Source of the DNA: Desulfobacterales bacterium
Lineage (GTDB): Bacteria > Desulfobacterota > Desulfobacteria > Desulfobacterales > C00003106
Direction: 5' to 3'
DNA length: 9,770 nt
NCBI GenBank assembly: GCA_030613165.1
Contig: JAUWMN010000036.1
Span: forward strand, 1-9,770
Of this stretch, positions 1-6,979 are shown piece after piece. Position 1 is the stretch's first letter. Each line of letters starts with the position of its first letter. The notes under the pieces are model-generated. The model ran no database searches and was not told the DNA's origin. It saw only the letters and a list, made by a program, of their open reading frames with translations. The translations under genes and the position numbers were made by a program.

Positions 1-2071
1 CGGAGATTCCTCTTATCTTTTGGAGCCTAACCTAAAAGAGGGGCTCGGCGGTCTGAGAGATTATCATAGTATCCTCTGGGCCGCACAGGCAAAATATGAC
101 CTTAAGGAGCCGCGAGATCTGGAGCTTTTGGGACATCTATCCCATTATGAGTTTCATACCTTGATCGAGGCGTTGTCATTTATTTGGAGTGTCAGAAACC
201 GGCTGCACCACCTCAGCAGGCGGAACTGCGACCAGCTTTACTTTGAATACCAGGTCAAACTTGCCCGGGACCTGGGATTCAGGCAAGACAATGGTCAACA
301 GGCGGTTGAAGTATTCCTGGGGACGTTGCACGGCCATATGGAGTTCTTGAAGCAGCAGCATCTTATGTTTCTTAACAAAGTCTTGTCCAAAAAACGGGGA
401 CCTGGAAAGGGCGTCCGCCGGGTCGTGTCAAAGGGCCTCGATGCCGTGCACGATGCCCTGAATTTTGAGTCTCCGGAGACGATTCTCCACAATCCAAAGC
501 TGTTGATCAAGATATTTGAACGTAGTGCCAGACTGGGAATGCCATTGAGCATAGAAGCAAGACGTTTGGTGAAGGAGTTCTTATACCTTGTCGACGAAAA
601 TTTTCGCGGTTCCAGGGCCGTTGTCCAATCCTTTGAACGCATATTGGTCGCATCGCCCCAGACCTTTAACGTCTTAGATGAAATGTTGAACACCGGGATC
701 ATGGTGGCCCTCATTCCTGAAATGAAAGGGATAGTCAATCGGATTCAATACGATGAGTATCACCTCTATCCCGTGGATAAGCATTCCCTGCGCACCGTGC
801 AGACGTTAAAGGGTTTCGGAGACCCGGGCCGTGAAGGGCGGGATACGCTCTGCCGGAAATTGTTCTCGGAAATAGCCAGCCCCGAACTGTTGCTTTGGGC
901 GGCTCTTTTGCACGATGTGGGCAAGGGCGGGCACAGTAAAGACCACGCGCGGCACGGGTCCGATGTGGTCAGGTCTGTGTTCGCAAGGATGGGATTCGCC
1001 GAGCAGGATATCGATACCATCTCGTTTCTGGTCCGTGAACATCTCTTGCTGATTAATATCGCCACCCGAAGAGATCTCAATGACGAGAAAACAGTAGTGC
1101 AATGCGCCAGAAGGTTTCGTGACACAGATTCTCTGAAGATGCTCTATCTTCTGACTGTTGCCGACTCAAAGGCCACGGGGCCTAAGGCGTGGAACGATTG
1201 GATTGCCGTTCTTTTGAATGAACTTATTTTCAAAATATATCACATCCTGAAAAAGGGGGAACTGGCTACACCGGGAGCCATCGATATTGTAGAGAAAAAG
1301 AGGCAAGAAGTTTTGGAGAGTGCGGCAGCTATGCCAACAGAAGCGGTGGAGGCTCTATTCGACCAGATGTCGCCACGCTATTTATTATACACCTCATCAA
1401 AGGACATTTTCCGGCATGTCGAGCTGTATCAAAAGCTTGGCGACGAGCCTTTTGTCCTGGAGGTCCAGGCCGTTCCCGGCACGAATTACAGAACTGCCAC
1501 CATCTGTGCGAGAGACTTCCCCGGACTTTTTTCAAAAATTGCCGGCGCGTTAACTCTGAACAACATAGATATTCTGAACGCTCATATATATACGTGGCGA
1601 AATCACACAGCCCTTGACATCTTCAAGGTCAAGGCACCGCCGGATACGCTCCTTGAGAACGAAATATGGGCACGGTTCAAAAATGATTTGCGATCTGCCC
1701 TGAAAGGGGAGCCGGCGCTTGGACCCGCTCTTAACCAGAAGCTGAGGGCGTATCAATCGTTGCAAAAACGGATAGAGAGCCGACCGAACAAAATTGTCGT
1801 AGACAACCGAACATCCGATTTTTTCACCATCATAGAGATTTATGCGTACGATTTTCCAGGGCTTCTCTACAAGATTACCGATACCCTTTTTCAATGCAAA
1901 CTCGATATCTGGGTCGCCAAAATCGCCACCAAAGTCGATCAAGTGGTTGATGTCTTCTATGTCCGGGATTTTGATGGCCAGAAGGTGGACAGTCCGGAGC
2001 AGATAGCAGCCATAAAGGAAGCGATAATGGAGATATTGACCAACTACTCCACACTTTTCTTCTCGCCTTAA
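1..2071 (+). CDS. glnD: Bifunctional PII uridylyltransferase / uridylyl-removing enzyme, 5'-truncated by window edge
   Basis: GlnD senses glutamine and adds UMP to, or removes it from, the PII proteins (GlnB/GlnK), which in turn set glutamine synthetase and nitrogen gene activity; it is cytoplasmic. The frame is open from base 2, so the TTG at 20 is an internal leucine and not a start. The first visible motif, EPNLKEGLGGLRD, is the conserved stretch at the end of the nucleotidyltransferase domain, so roughly 170-200 N-terminal residues, including the catalytic NT core, lie outside the window. Counting from the TTG codon, the HD hydrolase domain is at about 245-400 (LLHDVGKGG with H298-D299, and H254 upstream). 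Two ACT domains follow, at about 493-560 (ARDFPGLFSKIAGAL) and 603-680 (YDFPGLLYKITDTL); these bind glutamine in the family. The C-terminus is complete and the frame is uninterrupted. Identity is very secure. Confidence 0.97.
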   Translation, partial: GDSSYLLEPNLKEGLGGLRDYHSILWAAQAKYDLKEPRDLELLGHLSHYEFHTLIEALSFIWSVRNRLHHLSRRNCDQLYFEYQVKLARDLGFRQDNGQQAVEVFLGTLHGHMEFLKQQHLMFLNKVLSKKRGPGKGVRRVVSKGLDAVHDALNFESPETILHNPKLLIKIFERSARLGMPLSIEARRLVKEFLYLVDENFRGSRAVVQSFERILVASPQTFNVLDEMLNTGIMVALIPEMKGIVNRIQYDEYHLYPVDKHSLRTVQTLKGFGDPGREGRDTLCRKLFSEIASPELLLWAALLHDVGKGGHSKDHARHGSDVVRSVFARMGFAEQDIDTISFLVREHLLLINIATRRDLNDEKTVVQCARRFRDTDSLKMLYLLTVADSKATGPKAWNDWIAVLLNELIFKIYHILKKGELATPGAIDIVEKKRQEVLESAAAMPTEAVEALFDQMSPRYLLYTSSKDIFRHVELYQKLGDEPFVLEVQAVPGTNYRTATICARDFPGLFSKIAGALTLNNIDILNAHIYTWRNHTALDIFKVKAPPDTLLENEIWARFKNDLRSALKGEPALGPALNQKLRAYQSLQKRIESRPNKIVVDNRTSDFFTIIEIYAYDFPGLLYKITDTLFQCKLDIWVAKIATKVDQVVDVFYVRDFDGQKVDSPEQIAAIKEAIMEILTNYSTLFFSP

Positions 2072-2198
2072 AACAGTAGTTGATAGCGGTTCCGGCACCC
2101 TGCCCGAGTATATGGAGAAATTCCTGTAGTGACGACTACCTGGATGGCAGAGTTCGGGTCATGCCGGCCAGTAAGTTTCTTGCGGCGCTGCCATAGCC

Positions 2199-2227
2199 CT
2201 TGAGAAAGGTACATATCTCAAGTTTTT
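2199..2227 (+). terminator. Weak intrinsic terminator downstream of glnD
   Basis: CTTGAGA at 2199-2205 is perfectly complementary to TCTCAAG at 2216-2222, with a 10-nt loop, and is followed directly by five Ts (2223-2227). The stem is short and AT-rich, so termination may be partial. It lies 128 bases after the glnD stop and before the riboswitch promoter candidates, which is the expected place for the end of the glnD transcript. Confidence 0.5.
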
Positions 2228-2348
2228 GTAATCAAAAACCGCTATAATTTTAGTTAATTATGGCCGCATGTCAATTTTTTACCGGACAGCAGTAAAAAAA
2301 AGTCTAAAGCTTTTCAACTTAGATGCCGATAACAGGAAAGGTATATTA

Positions 2349-2354
2349 TATAAT
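2349..2354 (+). promoter_or_regulatory. Candidate -10 box for the riboswitch-fecR transcript
   Basis: A perfect TATAAT lies at 2349-2354 in a very AT-rich stretch. Transcription would begin near 2361, only a few bases before the 5' strand of aptamer helix P1 (2367), which is the usual spacing for a riboswitch leader. No good -35 hexamer is seen 16-18 bases upstream. A second TATAAT at 2243-2248, just after the glnD terminator, is an alternative that would give a longer leader. Confidence 0.45.
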
Positions 2355-2366
2355 TTAAACAAAATA

Positions 2367-2461
2367 GCGTTGAAGGGCAAACTTACCGAAAGGTTGGGGC
2401 GCAAAACCACCGATCTAAGTCCGTCCGTTAGGACGGGTAAGACAGCGGGGCTGCCAGACGC
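2367..2461 (+). promoter_or_regulatory. c-di-GMP-I (GEMM-I) riboswitch aptamer
   Basis: The stretch follows the GEMM-I aptamer consensus in order: a GGGCAAAC core at 2375-2382, a helix capped by a GAAA tetraloop at 2388-2391, GGGGCGCAAAACC at 2396-2408, a CTAAG element at 2415-2419 that looks like the tetraloop receptor, a second hairpin CCGTCC-GTTA-GGACGG at 2421-2436, then CAGCGGGGCTGCC at 2443-2455. GCGT (2367-2370) pairs with ACGC (2458-2461) to close P1. In the family the core G, an intercalating A of the GCAAA run and a C near the 3' junction contact the ligand; all are present. The whole GGG run is intact, so the base equivalent to Vc2 G20 is G, which favours c-di-GMP over the cGAMP-type variants known in Geobacter. 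It leads a gene for a secreted surface-type protein, a usual c-di-GMP target. Confidence 0.92.
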
Positions 2462-2471
2462 GGGCAATAGC

Positions 2472-2518
2472 TATGCTCTATTCTTAAGTCCATCTCTGAG
2501 CGGATAGGACGGAGCATA
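2472..2518 (+). promoter_or_regulatory. Riboswitch expression platform with candidate antiterminator
   Basis: Between aptamer and terminator, TATGCTC (2472-2478) pairs perfectly with GAGCATA (2512-2518). Inside it GTCCATC (2488-2494) can pair with GAT-A-GGAC (2503-2510, one bulged A). The apical part carries GAGCGG (2498-2503), the same hexamer as the terminator 3' arm (2547-2552). It can therefore pair with CCGCTT (2529-2534) and disrupt the terminator. Which fold the ligand favours cannot be read from sequence. Confidence 0.55.
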
Positions 2519-2526
2519 TGTGAAAT

Positions 2527-2563
2527 GACCGCTTCCAACTTTTCGGGAGCGGTCTTTTTTTTT
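2527..2563 (+). terminator. Intrinsic terminator of the riboswitch leader
   Basis: A 10-bp stem (2527-2536 with 2545-2554, one G-T pair) with an 8-nt loop is followed by nine Ts (2555-2563). It lies downstream of the aptamer and 24 bases before the fecR-type start codon, with the Shine-Dalgarno sequence after it. Control is therefore most likely by transcription termination and not by masking of the ribosome site. Confidence 0.9.
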
Positions 2564-2586
2564 GAAAAAAAGACAAGGGGGTAGAG

Positions 2587-4242
2587 ATGAAAAAGATGAA
2601 GCGATATCTCTTGATAATATTCGTTTTCTTTGGGCTTTCGCTTATCGGCGCTCAAGTCGTATTTTGCCAACTTGAAAGAGGGAAAGCGGTGCCTCAAGAG
2701 GTTCTGCCCGATGAGCTGCGATATGTGGAGGTAAAAGATTACTACATTGGCTCAGATGCCGGGGCGGTAGGGACAATCCAGGCCGTGGCCGGCCATGTGG
2801 TGGTCGCCCGTTTTGAGGAGAGTGAAGCATATTTCGCGGCGCTGGGTGACGCGGTTTTTAAAGGGGATGTCCTCTATACTCTGAAGGCCTCGCGTTGCCG
2901 GGTCCTGTTTTCTGGCCAAGACCTGATTACCCTCGGTGACAATACCAGGATTGTAATTGAGGAAGTTATAGACGACAGAGAGGCGGGAGAGAAAAAGTCG
3001 GCGTTCAGCATGCTCCGTGGCAAGGTCATGTGCTATGTAATGCGCTTGTTCAGATACAAACATATTTCCTTCTCGGTTTCCACACCTACTGCTGTTACGG
3101 GTGTGCGGGGGACCAAGTTCGGCGTGGAAGTAATGACAGAGGAACCGGTTACAGCAATAACCTTAGTGTACTGTTTCGAAGGAAAGGTGGAGGTCTATTC
3201 TCCGGTTGATGGGACCATTCAAGGCGTTGGGGGAGGGGAGAGCCTCGAACTGAGCACACTGGGAGCCGGCATTGTGGAGCCCACTATGCCTGAGGCTGCC
3301 GAGCGGTTTATCTTAGACACAGAAGCGCTGCCGATTATGGGCGAAGAAGCGCAATCCGGAGATGGGGGAGCCGTTACTGACGAAGAATTCGGAAACGACA
3401 TCAGCGCATTAGGTTCGGGCTTCCAGGATGATGTTACCGATACGGTGCAGGCGCAGGCCACTAAGGTGACTGAGGCTGCCGATCGCAGGCCAACCCAGCA
3501 TTACGGCTACTTTGTCGGCATGCTTACCAAGGTGTCGACCGGGTTTAACGGCGCGTATCGTTCACAAGATATATGCGACTTCGATTCGAACGATATTTCA
3601 GCCTCTTACGGTTTTTACTACATGTATACGGACGGTTCCACAGATTATGATAACCCGCAGATTACATATCTGGAAACGCCGGACGGCGTAATCATCAGTG
3701 GGCTACCGGTTTTTGCGCAGCATACAGAACTTGGCTACAATGCCTGTATGGAATGGGGATACTGGACGCAGCCGATAGTCATGTCTGACGGCACGGATGA
3801 CTTCTATTTTGATAACAAGGGCTACTACGTGATGGGGGATTACACCACGGACAGTCAAAGGAGCGGCCTCGCGGCGAATAATATTTCCGGCACATACAGC
3901 GGAGGCGCGTACGGGACATACTGGACGTCCGCGGGCGGCGCGAATATGTCAGGAGACTTCAGCACCCGGGTAAATTTTGTCGCCGGGTCACTAAGCGACT
4001 TTAATCTGTCTGTTTCCGGCGGCGGGCACAGCGCGTCTGTAAGCGGGGCCTCGGGGACGTTTCTCGGCGCCTCCAGCCAATTTGAAATAAACACCGGCGG
4101 TGACTGGCAAATCGATGGGAATCCGGGCACGGGCGTGGCCGAAGGTTCGGTTTATGGCGCCAACGGCGAGGCAATCGGCGGCTTGTGGGAGATAGGCGAC
4201 GGCACCAGCCATGCTGTTGGAATGTTTCAGGGAACCAGGTAG
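2587..4242 (+). CDS. Secreted FecR-domain protein with TbpB-like C-terminal barrel (putative type XI secretion cargo)
   Basis: A 551-residue exported protein of unknown exact role. Residues 1-27 form a signal peptide (KKMKR, then a hydrophobic run); C27 follows F, so there is no proper lipobox and the protein is probably not a lipoprotein. A FecR domain spans about 62-182, ending in TPTAVTGVRGTKFGVEV, the family hallmark. An acidic, low-complexity linker covers about 230-300. From about 385 the sequence is rich in Gly, Ser and aromatics (WGYW, GTYSGGAYGTYW, MSGDFSTRVNF) and ends with GSVYGANGEAIGGLWEI and GMFQGTR. This resembles the eight-strand barrel of TbpB-like proteins (consensus like G-x-F/Y-G-x-x-A-E-E-x-G-G). 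Such barrels are recognised by Slam pores, and a Slam-like gene lies just downstream. No FecI-type sigma factor is present, so an anti-sigma role is unlikely. The start is supported by AAGGGGG five bases before ATG. Expression is under the riboswitch. Confidence 0.85.
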   Translation: MKKMKRYLLIIFVFFGLSLIGAQVVFCQLERGKAVPQEVLPDELRYVEVKDYYIGSDAGAVGTIQAVAGHVVVARFEESEAYFAALGDAVFKGDVLYTLKASRCRVLFSGQDLITLGDNTRIVIEEVIDDREAGEKKSAFSMLRGKVMCYVMRLFRYKHISFSVSTPTAVTGVRGTKFGVEVMTEEPVTAITLVYCFEGKVEVYSPVDGTIQGVGGGESLELSTLGAGIVEPTMPEAAERFILDTEALPIMGEEAQSGDGGAVTDEEFGNDISALGSGFQDDVTDTVQAQATKVTEAADRRPTQHYGYFVGMLTKVSTGFNGAYRSQDICDFDSNDISASYGFYYMYTDGSTDYDNPQITYLETPDGVIISGLPVFAQHTELGYNACMEWGYWTQPIVMSDGTDDFYFDNKGYYVMGDYTTDSQRSGLAANNISGTYSGGAYGTYWTSAGGANMSGDFSTRVNFVAGSLSDFNLSVSGGGHSASVSGASGTFLGASSQFEINTGGDWQIDGNPGTGVAEGSVYGANGEAIGGLWEIGDGTSHAVGMFQGTR

Positions 4243-4309
4243 GAGGTTGTGTTGAATAACATAGAGAAGGGTTAATAAGGATCGAATCCATAATATGAGG
4301 AAGGGCAAA

Positions 4310-5380
4310 ATGAAAACAAAACAGATGGTGGGTATCGTTGCGATCCTTGCTGCCATAATCTTTGGGATCAGTGCGCCGGGCGATTCGCTCGCGAAGCAAG
4401 GGGGTTCAGCCAATAAGGATAGCGGTCTTTTCAACAATAACGGCAGGCCTTTTATATATCTGCAGGAGCAGATTGACGAGCTGGAGAGCAGGCTGAGTGA
4501 ATACGAAGCAACCTCGGCCGGGTTGCAGGCTGAAATAGCAACCGTCAGGCAGGAGATCCTGGATATCCAGACGCAGATCTTTCAAATGCAGGCTGATATA
4601 GCCGAAGATATAAAAGCGCTCGAAGAAAATCTCGATCAAAACTCCGAACAAGTGGAGACGGCAAGATCGGAGATTGCGTATCTGCAGGGACTGCTTTACG
4701 AAAAGATATCTGAACTGTTTCAAAAGGTGGAACAGGCAGAAAAGGAACTTCGAGACAACATCGCTATCCTGCAGGCTCAGAATGTATATTATAAAAATGA
4801 GATTGAACAGGGACATGCTGAAATATACGTACTTCAGATCTCGTATTCAGACAGCATCGCCCGGTTGAATATGGTTGGAGACAAAGTCAATGTCAATTCC
4901 GGCCTGATAGCGCAGCTCCAGGACTGTTTGCATATCCAGAACGATATAAATGACATCCAGGGAGAAATCAACTCGGCAAGCGTCCTGATTCAGGAAAACA
5001 AGCTGAGGATCGATGACCTTGAGCGGCGAATTGAATCCATGCCCGTGGGGACGCACCAGCTTGTAATGGGGGACGCGGTCTCAGGGATAAACATCGAGAG
5101 TTCAACTGACAGGTACTGGCTGATTATGTGCTGGACTCAATTGGCCTGCTATTATAGCGCCCCTGGTTATTCCGAGGTCAAGTTGTACATTGATGACAGC
5201 ATGACGGCATCTGTAGCGCAATTGGGAAACTACGCTGGAAAGAGGACGCTGAGTCTAAGCCACCTTCAGCTTTTGACCAAAGGCAATCATACTGTAAGGC
5301 TGCAGCTACAAACTTCTTTTGCCGGTGGTCATGACTATTCAGCCATACAAAAAGGAAAGATTATAGCTATCGGTTTTTAA
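4310..5380 (+). CDS. Exported coiled-coil stalk protein with C-terminal beta-rich domain
   Basis: I do not recognise a named family. The start at 4310 is chosen over the in-frame ATG at 4295 because AGGAAGGG sits six bases before it. The 356-residue product has a signal peptide (hydrophobic 6-24, likely cut near SLA-K). A long heptad-rich, Glu/Gln/Ile/Leu-rich coiled coil follows, about 48-245, with repeated patterns such as LQEQIDELESRLSEYE and IQTQIFQMQADIAED. The last 110 residues are different: short hydrophobic strands, Cys274 and Cys280, and a tail GNHTVRLQLQTSFAGG then GKIIAIGF. That looks like a jelly-roll or C1q/phage-tail-head type beta domain. The plan (stalk plus head) suggests a surface or periplasmic fibre; this is inference. 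It lies 67 bases after the FecR-type gene on the same strand with no terminator seen between, so it is probably co-transcribed and under the same riboswitch. Confidence 0.8.
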   Translation: MKTKQMVGIVAILAAIIFGISAPGDSLAKQGGSANKDSGLFNNNGRPFIYLQEQIDELESRLSEYEATSAGLQAEIATVRQEILDIQTQIFQMQADIAEDIKALEENLDQNSEQVETARSEIAYLQGLLYEKISELFQKVEQAEKELRDNIAILQAQNVYYKNEIEQGHAEIYVLQISYSDSIARLNMVGDKVNVNSGLIAQLQDCLHIQNDINDIQGEINSASVLIQENKLRIDDLERRIESMPVGTHQLVMGDAVSGINIESSTDRYWLIMCWTQLACYYSAPGYSEVKLYIDDSMTASVAQLGNYAGKRTLSLSHLQLLTKGNHTVRLQLQTSFAGGHDYSAIQKGKIIAIGF

Positions 5381-5389
5381 GGAAGGCAT

Positions 5390-6841
5390 TTAGAATGTAA
5401 AGCCTACATTGAATGAATACGTCTCCTTGTCAAATTCATAAAGTGAGGCATTGGAATTATTGTCTGTATAGTTGAAGACGAGGGACGCGAAAAAATACTC
5501 GCAAAACTGCTGGCTAATGACCGTCGTGACAGCGTGACGCCTATCTTCTCGATCCTGGGTATAGAGGATGGGTTTATCCTTGTAATCCTTCTTAGTCCAT
5601 TGATACCGGAGAAAAAACTCCGTATTTGTGGTAGGGAACCGGGTATAATAGGATAGCATATAGCGCCGGGCGTTGTAACTAAATCTGCTCGCCTCGGCAT
5701 CGCGGTTTTCATACCCCACTGAGCCGGAAATGATATGCCTGCGGTTAGCCAGATAAATGCTGGGGCTTATCTCATACAGATGCGTTTTGTTTTCAAGGGA
5801 ACGGTTTTCATCATTGTAAAAGGATTCCTTGTTGTAGGAATATAACGCTTTCATGCTGAAATACCGGCAGAAATAATGCTCGTAGCCGGGATCAACATGG
5901 ATGATATTCGAAAGACGATCGCTTCCGTAGTACTGTTCCTTGTAACCGACCGGACACTTGAGGATATCGCGCCGCCCGATCCACCAGGGACCGGTTTTGA
6001 TGTCGGCCATCATAAAGTCATACTTGGAGTATGTCCGATACGCGCTGTTGTAAAATACCGCCACAGTATTCCACATGAAGCCCTGGCGTTGCCCGAAATC
6101 ATAGAGAGCGTTCCCCTGCAGACTGGTTACCAGCGCCTTATCACTAATCTTCCGAGAGTCGCTGTCAAGGGTTAGCGTTCCTCCCCACACTTCAAGCTCG
6201 CGCTCATTCGGTCCGGCGCTGACGTTTGTGTCATACGTAATCCCCTGCGAAAAACGGATGTTCCAAGACACCTTCCTTGTCTTCTCAGCGATAGCGGCGA
6301 GAAGCTTGTCAATATTTTTCTGAACCGCCTCGGGCGGCTTAGCCGCCTCAACCTTTTTAAGCTCCTCCCGTGCATTATCGTAAAAACCGAGCTTGAAAAA
6401 GGCCAGAGCGAGATCCAATCTTACACGGTTCAGCTCGGGATTGATGGCAAGCATCTTCGTAAACTCCTCAATGGCAAGGCAGATGTTTCCCGTTGCCATG
6501 GCGGTTGTGCCGAGCCACCACATGACCTCCATTGTTTCCACCTGCTCGGCGATCTCCTTGAATATGGGCAGGGCCTGACCGTACTTGGTGTCGTAATAGA
6601 GCGTGAGCGCCTCGGCCAGCTTTTTGTCCAGAGCTGCGACCTCTTCCGGCGTCATCTTGCGAAGCTTCTCCACGGCTTTCTTATTTATCTGCTTGGGGCC
6701 GGCTTGGTCTGTTGTCTCATTGACTTCAGATAATGAATCAGATTGCAGAATCTGCTCCTGGGCCATAGCGTGAAATGAGAAAAGGCAACAGAGTAAGAAG
6801 AAAAGGATAATTCCACAATGCCTGTTGTATCTCGAATACAT
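5390..6841 (-). CDS. Slam-like outer-membrane secretion protein (TPR + DUF560 beta-barrel, type XI secretion)
   Basis: A 483-residue outer-membrane protein from the ATG at 6841; an in-frame TTG two codons upstream (6847) is possible, and neither has a strong ribosome site. Residues 1-27 are a signal peptide ending AMA-Q. A helical TPR-like region at about 65-190 (LYYDTKYGQALPIFKEIAE; AIEEFTKMLAINPE; GFYDNAREELKKVEA) is followed by about 290 residues of alternating, aromatic-rich strands, beginning SWNIRFSQGITYDTNVS and ending in Phe (YSFNVGFTF), a typical barrel assembly signal. Order, length and the YD(T/S)NV motif match Slam (PF04575/DUF560), whose barrel moves TbpB-like lipoproteins or soluble proteins across the outer membrane. 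The gene is convergent with the FecR/TbpB-like gene pair, nine bases from the coiled-coil gene stop, which supports a pore-cargo relation. It could alternatively be a general TPR-porin. Confidence 0.82.
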   Translation of the reverse strand: MYSRYNRHCGIILFFLLCCLFSFHAMAQEQILQSDSLSEVNETTDQAGPKQINKKAVEKLRKMTPEEVAALDKKLAEALTLYYDTKYGQALPIFKEIAEQVETMEVMWWLGTTAMATGNICLAIEEFTKMLAINPELNRVRLDLALAFFKLGFYDNAREELKKVEAAKPPEAVQKNIDKLLAAIAEKTRKVSWNIRFSQGITYDTNVSAGPNERELEVWGGTLTLDSDSRKISDKALVTSLQGNALYDFGQRQGFMWNTVAVFYNSAYRTYSKYDFMMADIKTGPWWIGRRDILKCPVGYKEQYYGSDRLSNIIHVDPGYEHYFCRYFSMKALYSYNKESFYNDENRSLENKTHLYEISPSIYLANRRHIISGSVGYENRDAEASRFSYNARRYMLSYYTRFPTTNTEFFLRYQWTKKDYKDKPILYTQDREDRRHAVTTVISQQFCEYFFASLVFNYTDNNSNASLYEFDKETYSFNVGFTF

Positions 6842-6884
6842 GGTCAACCATTTCCGGTAAATTTTTGCAAAAGTTTAATGGCTT

Positions 6885-6962
6885 GAAGCTTAACGGTTTC
6901 GTGAAAAGTCGAATTTCCCGCCACAATCCATGGCTACCGCACCTTTCGATCGGCTAAGCTTC
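6885..6962 (-). promoter_or_regulatory. Possible structured RNA in the slam-like gene leader
   Basis: In the transcript of the - strand, GAAGCTTA (6962-6955) can pair with TAAGCTTC (6892-6885). The closed loop holds a hairpin CCGATC-GAAA-GGTgCGG (6953-6937), a GCCA/TGGC hairpin (6934-6920) and a TTCG/CGAA hairpin (6913-6898). This resembles a multi-branched leader RNA ending about 43 nt before the start codon. It does not match a riboswitch class that I know. The closing helix contains the palindrome AAGCTT twice, which weakens the pairing evidence. Confidence 0.3.
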
Positions 6963-6979
6963 CTCGTAAAATTACCTTG

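Larger units (their letters stand above)
2072..2366. other. Intergenic spacer between glnD and the riboswitch
   Basis: About 295 bases without a supportable gene. Bases 2072-2198 hold only short open stretches with no ribosome binding site, plus a minor hairpin (GTAGT/ACTAC around 2127-2140). After the weak glnD terminator the sequence becomes AT-rich (2220-2366), which fits a promoter region for the downstream leader. Confidence 0.6.

Noticed and set aside
1550..2098. A 182-codon frame antisense to the end of glnD
   Set aside because: It is a shadow of the conserved ACT-domain coding sequence, with no recognisable product or start signal.
2072..2198. Short open stretches after glnD suggesting a gene remnant
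   Set aside because: No frame is open for more than about 40 codons, there is no start with a ribosome site, and I recognise no family in any frame.
2243..2248. TATAAT as the main promoter of the riboswitch transcript
   Set aside because: Kept only as an alternative: it lies over 110 bases before the aptamer, while another TATAAT lies at the ideal distance.
2268..2507. A 79-codon open frame on the + strand
   Set aside because: It runs through the c-di-GMP aptamer and expression platform, has no ribosome binding site, and its sequence shows no protein-like pattern; the conserved RNA explains the bases better.
2659..2667. Lipoprotein signal in the FecR-type protein (Cys27)
   Set aside because: The residue before Cys is Phe, which does not fit the lipobox; a signal peptidase I type peptide is more likely.
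3991..4437. Antisense frames of 130-150 codons over the fecR/coiled-coil junction
   Set aside because: They overlap well-supported genes on the + strand, overlap one another, and show only compositional residue patterns (Pro/Arg-rich).
6885..6962. A second GEMM riboswitch before the slam-like gene
   Set aside because: Only a GAAA tetraloop is shared; the GGGCAAAC core, the GCAAA element and the tetraloop receptor are absent.
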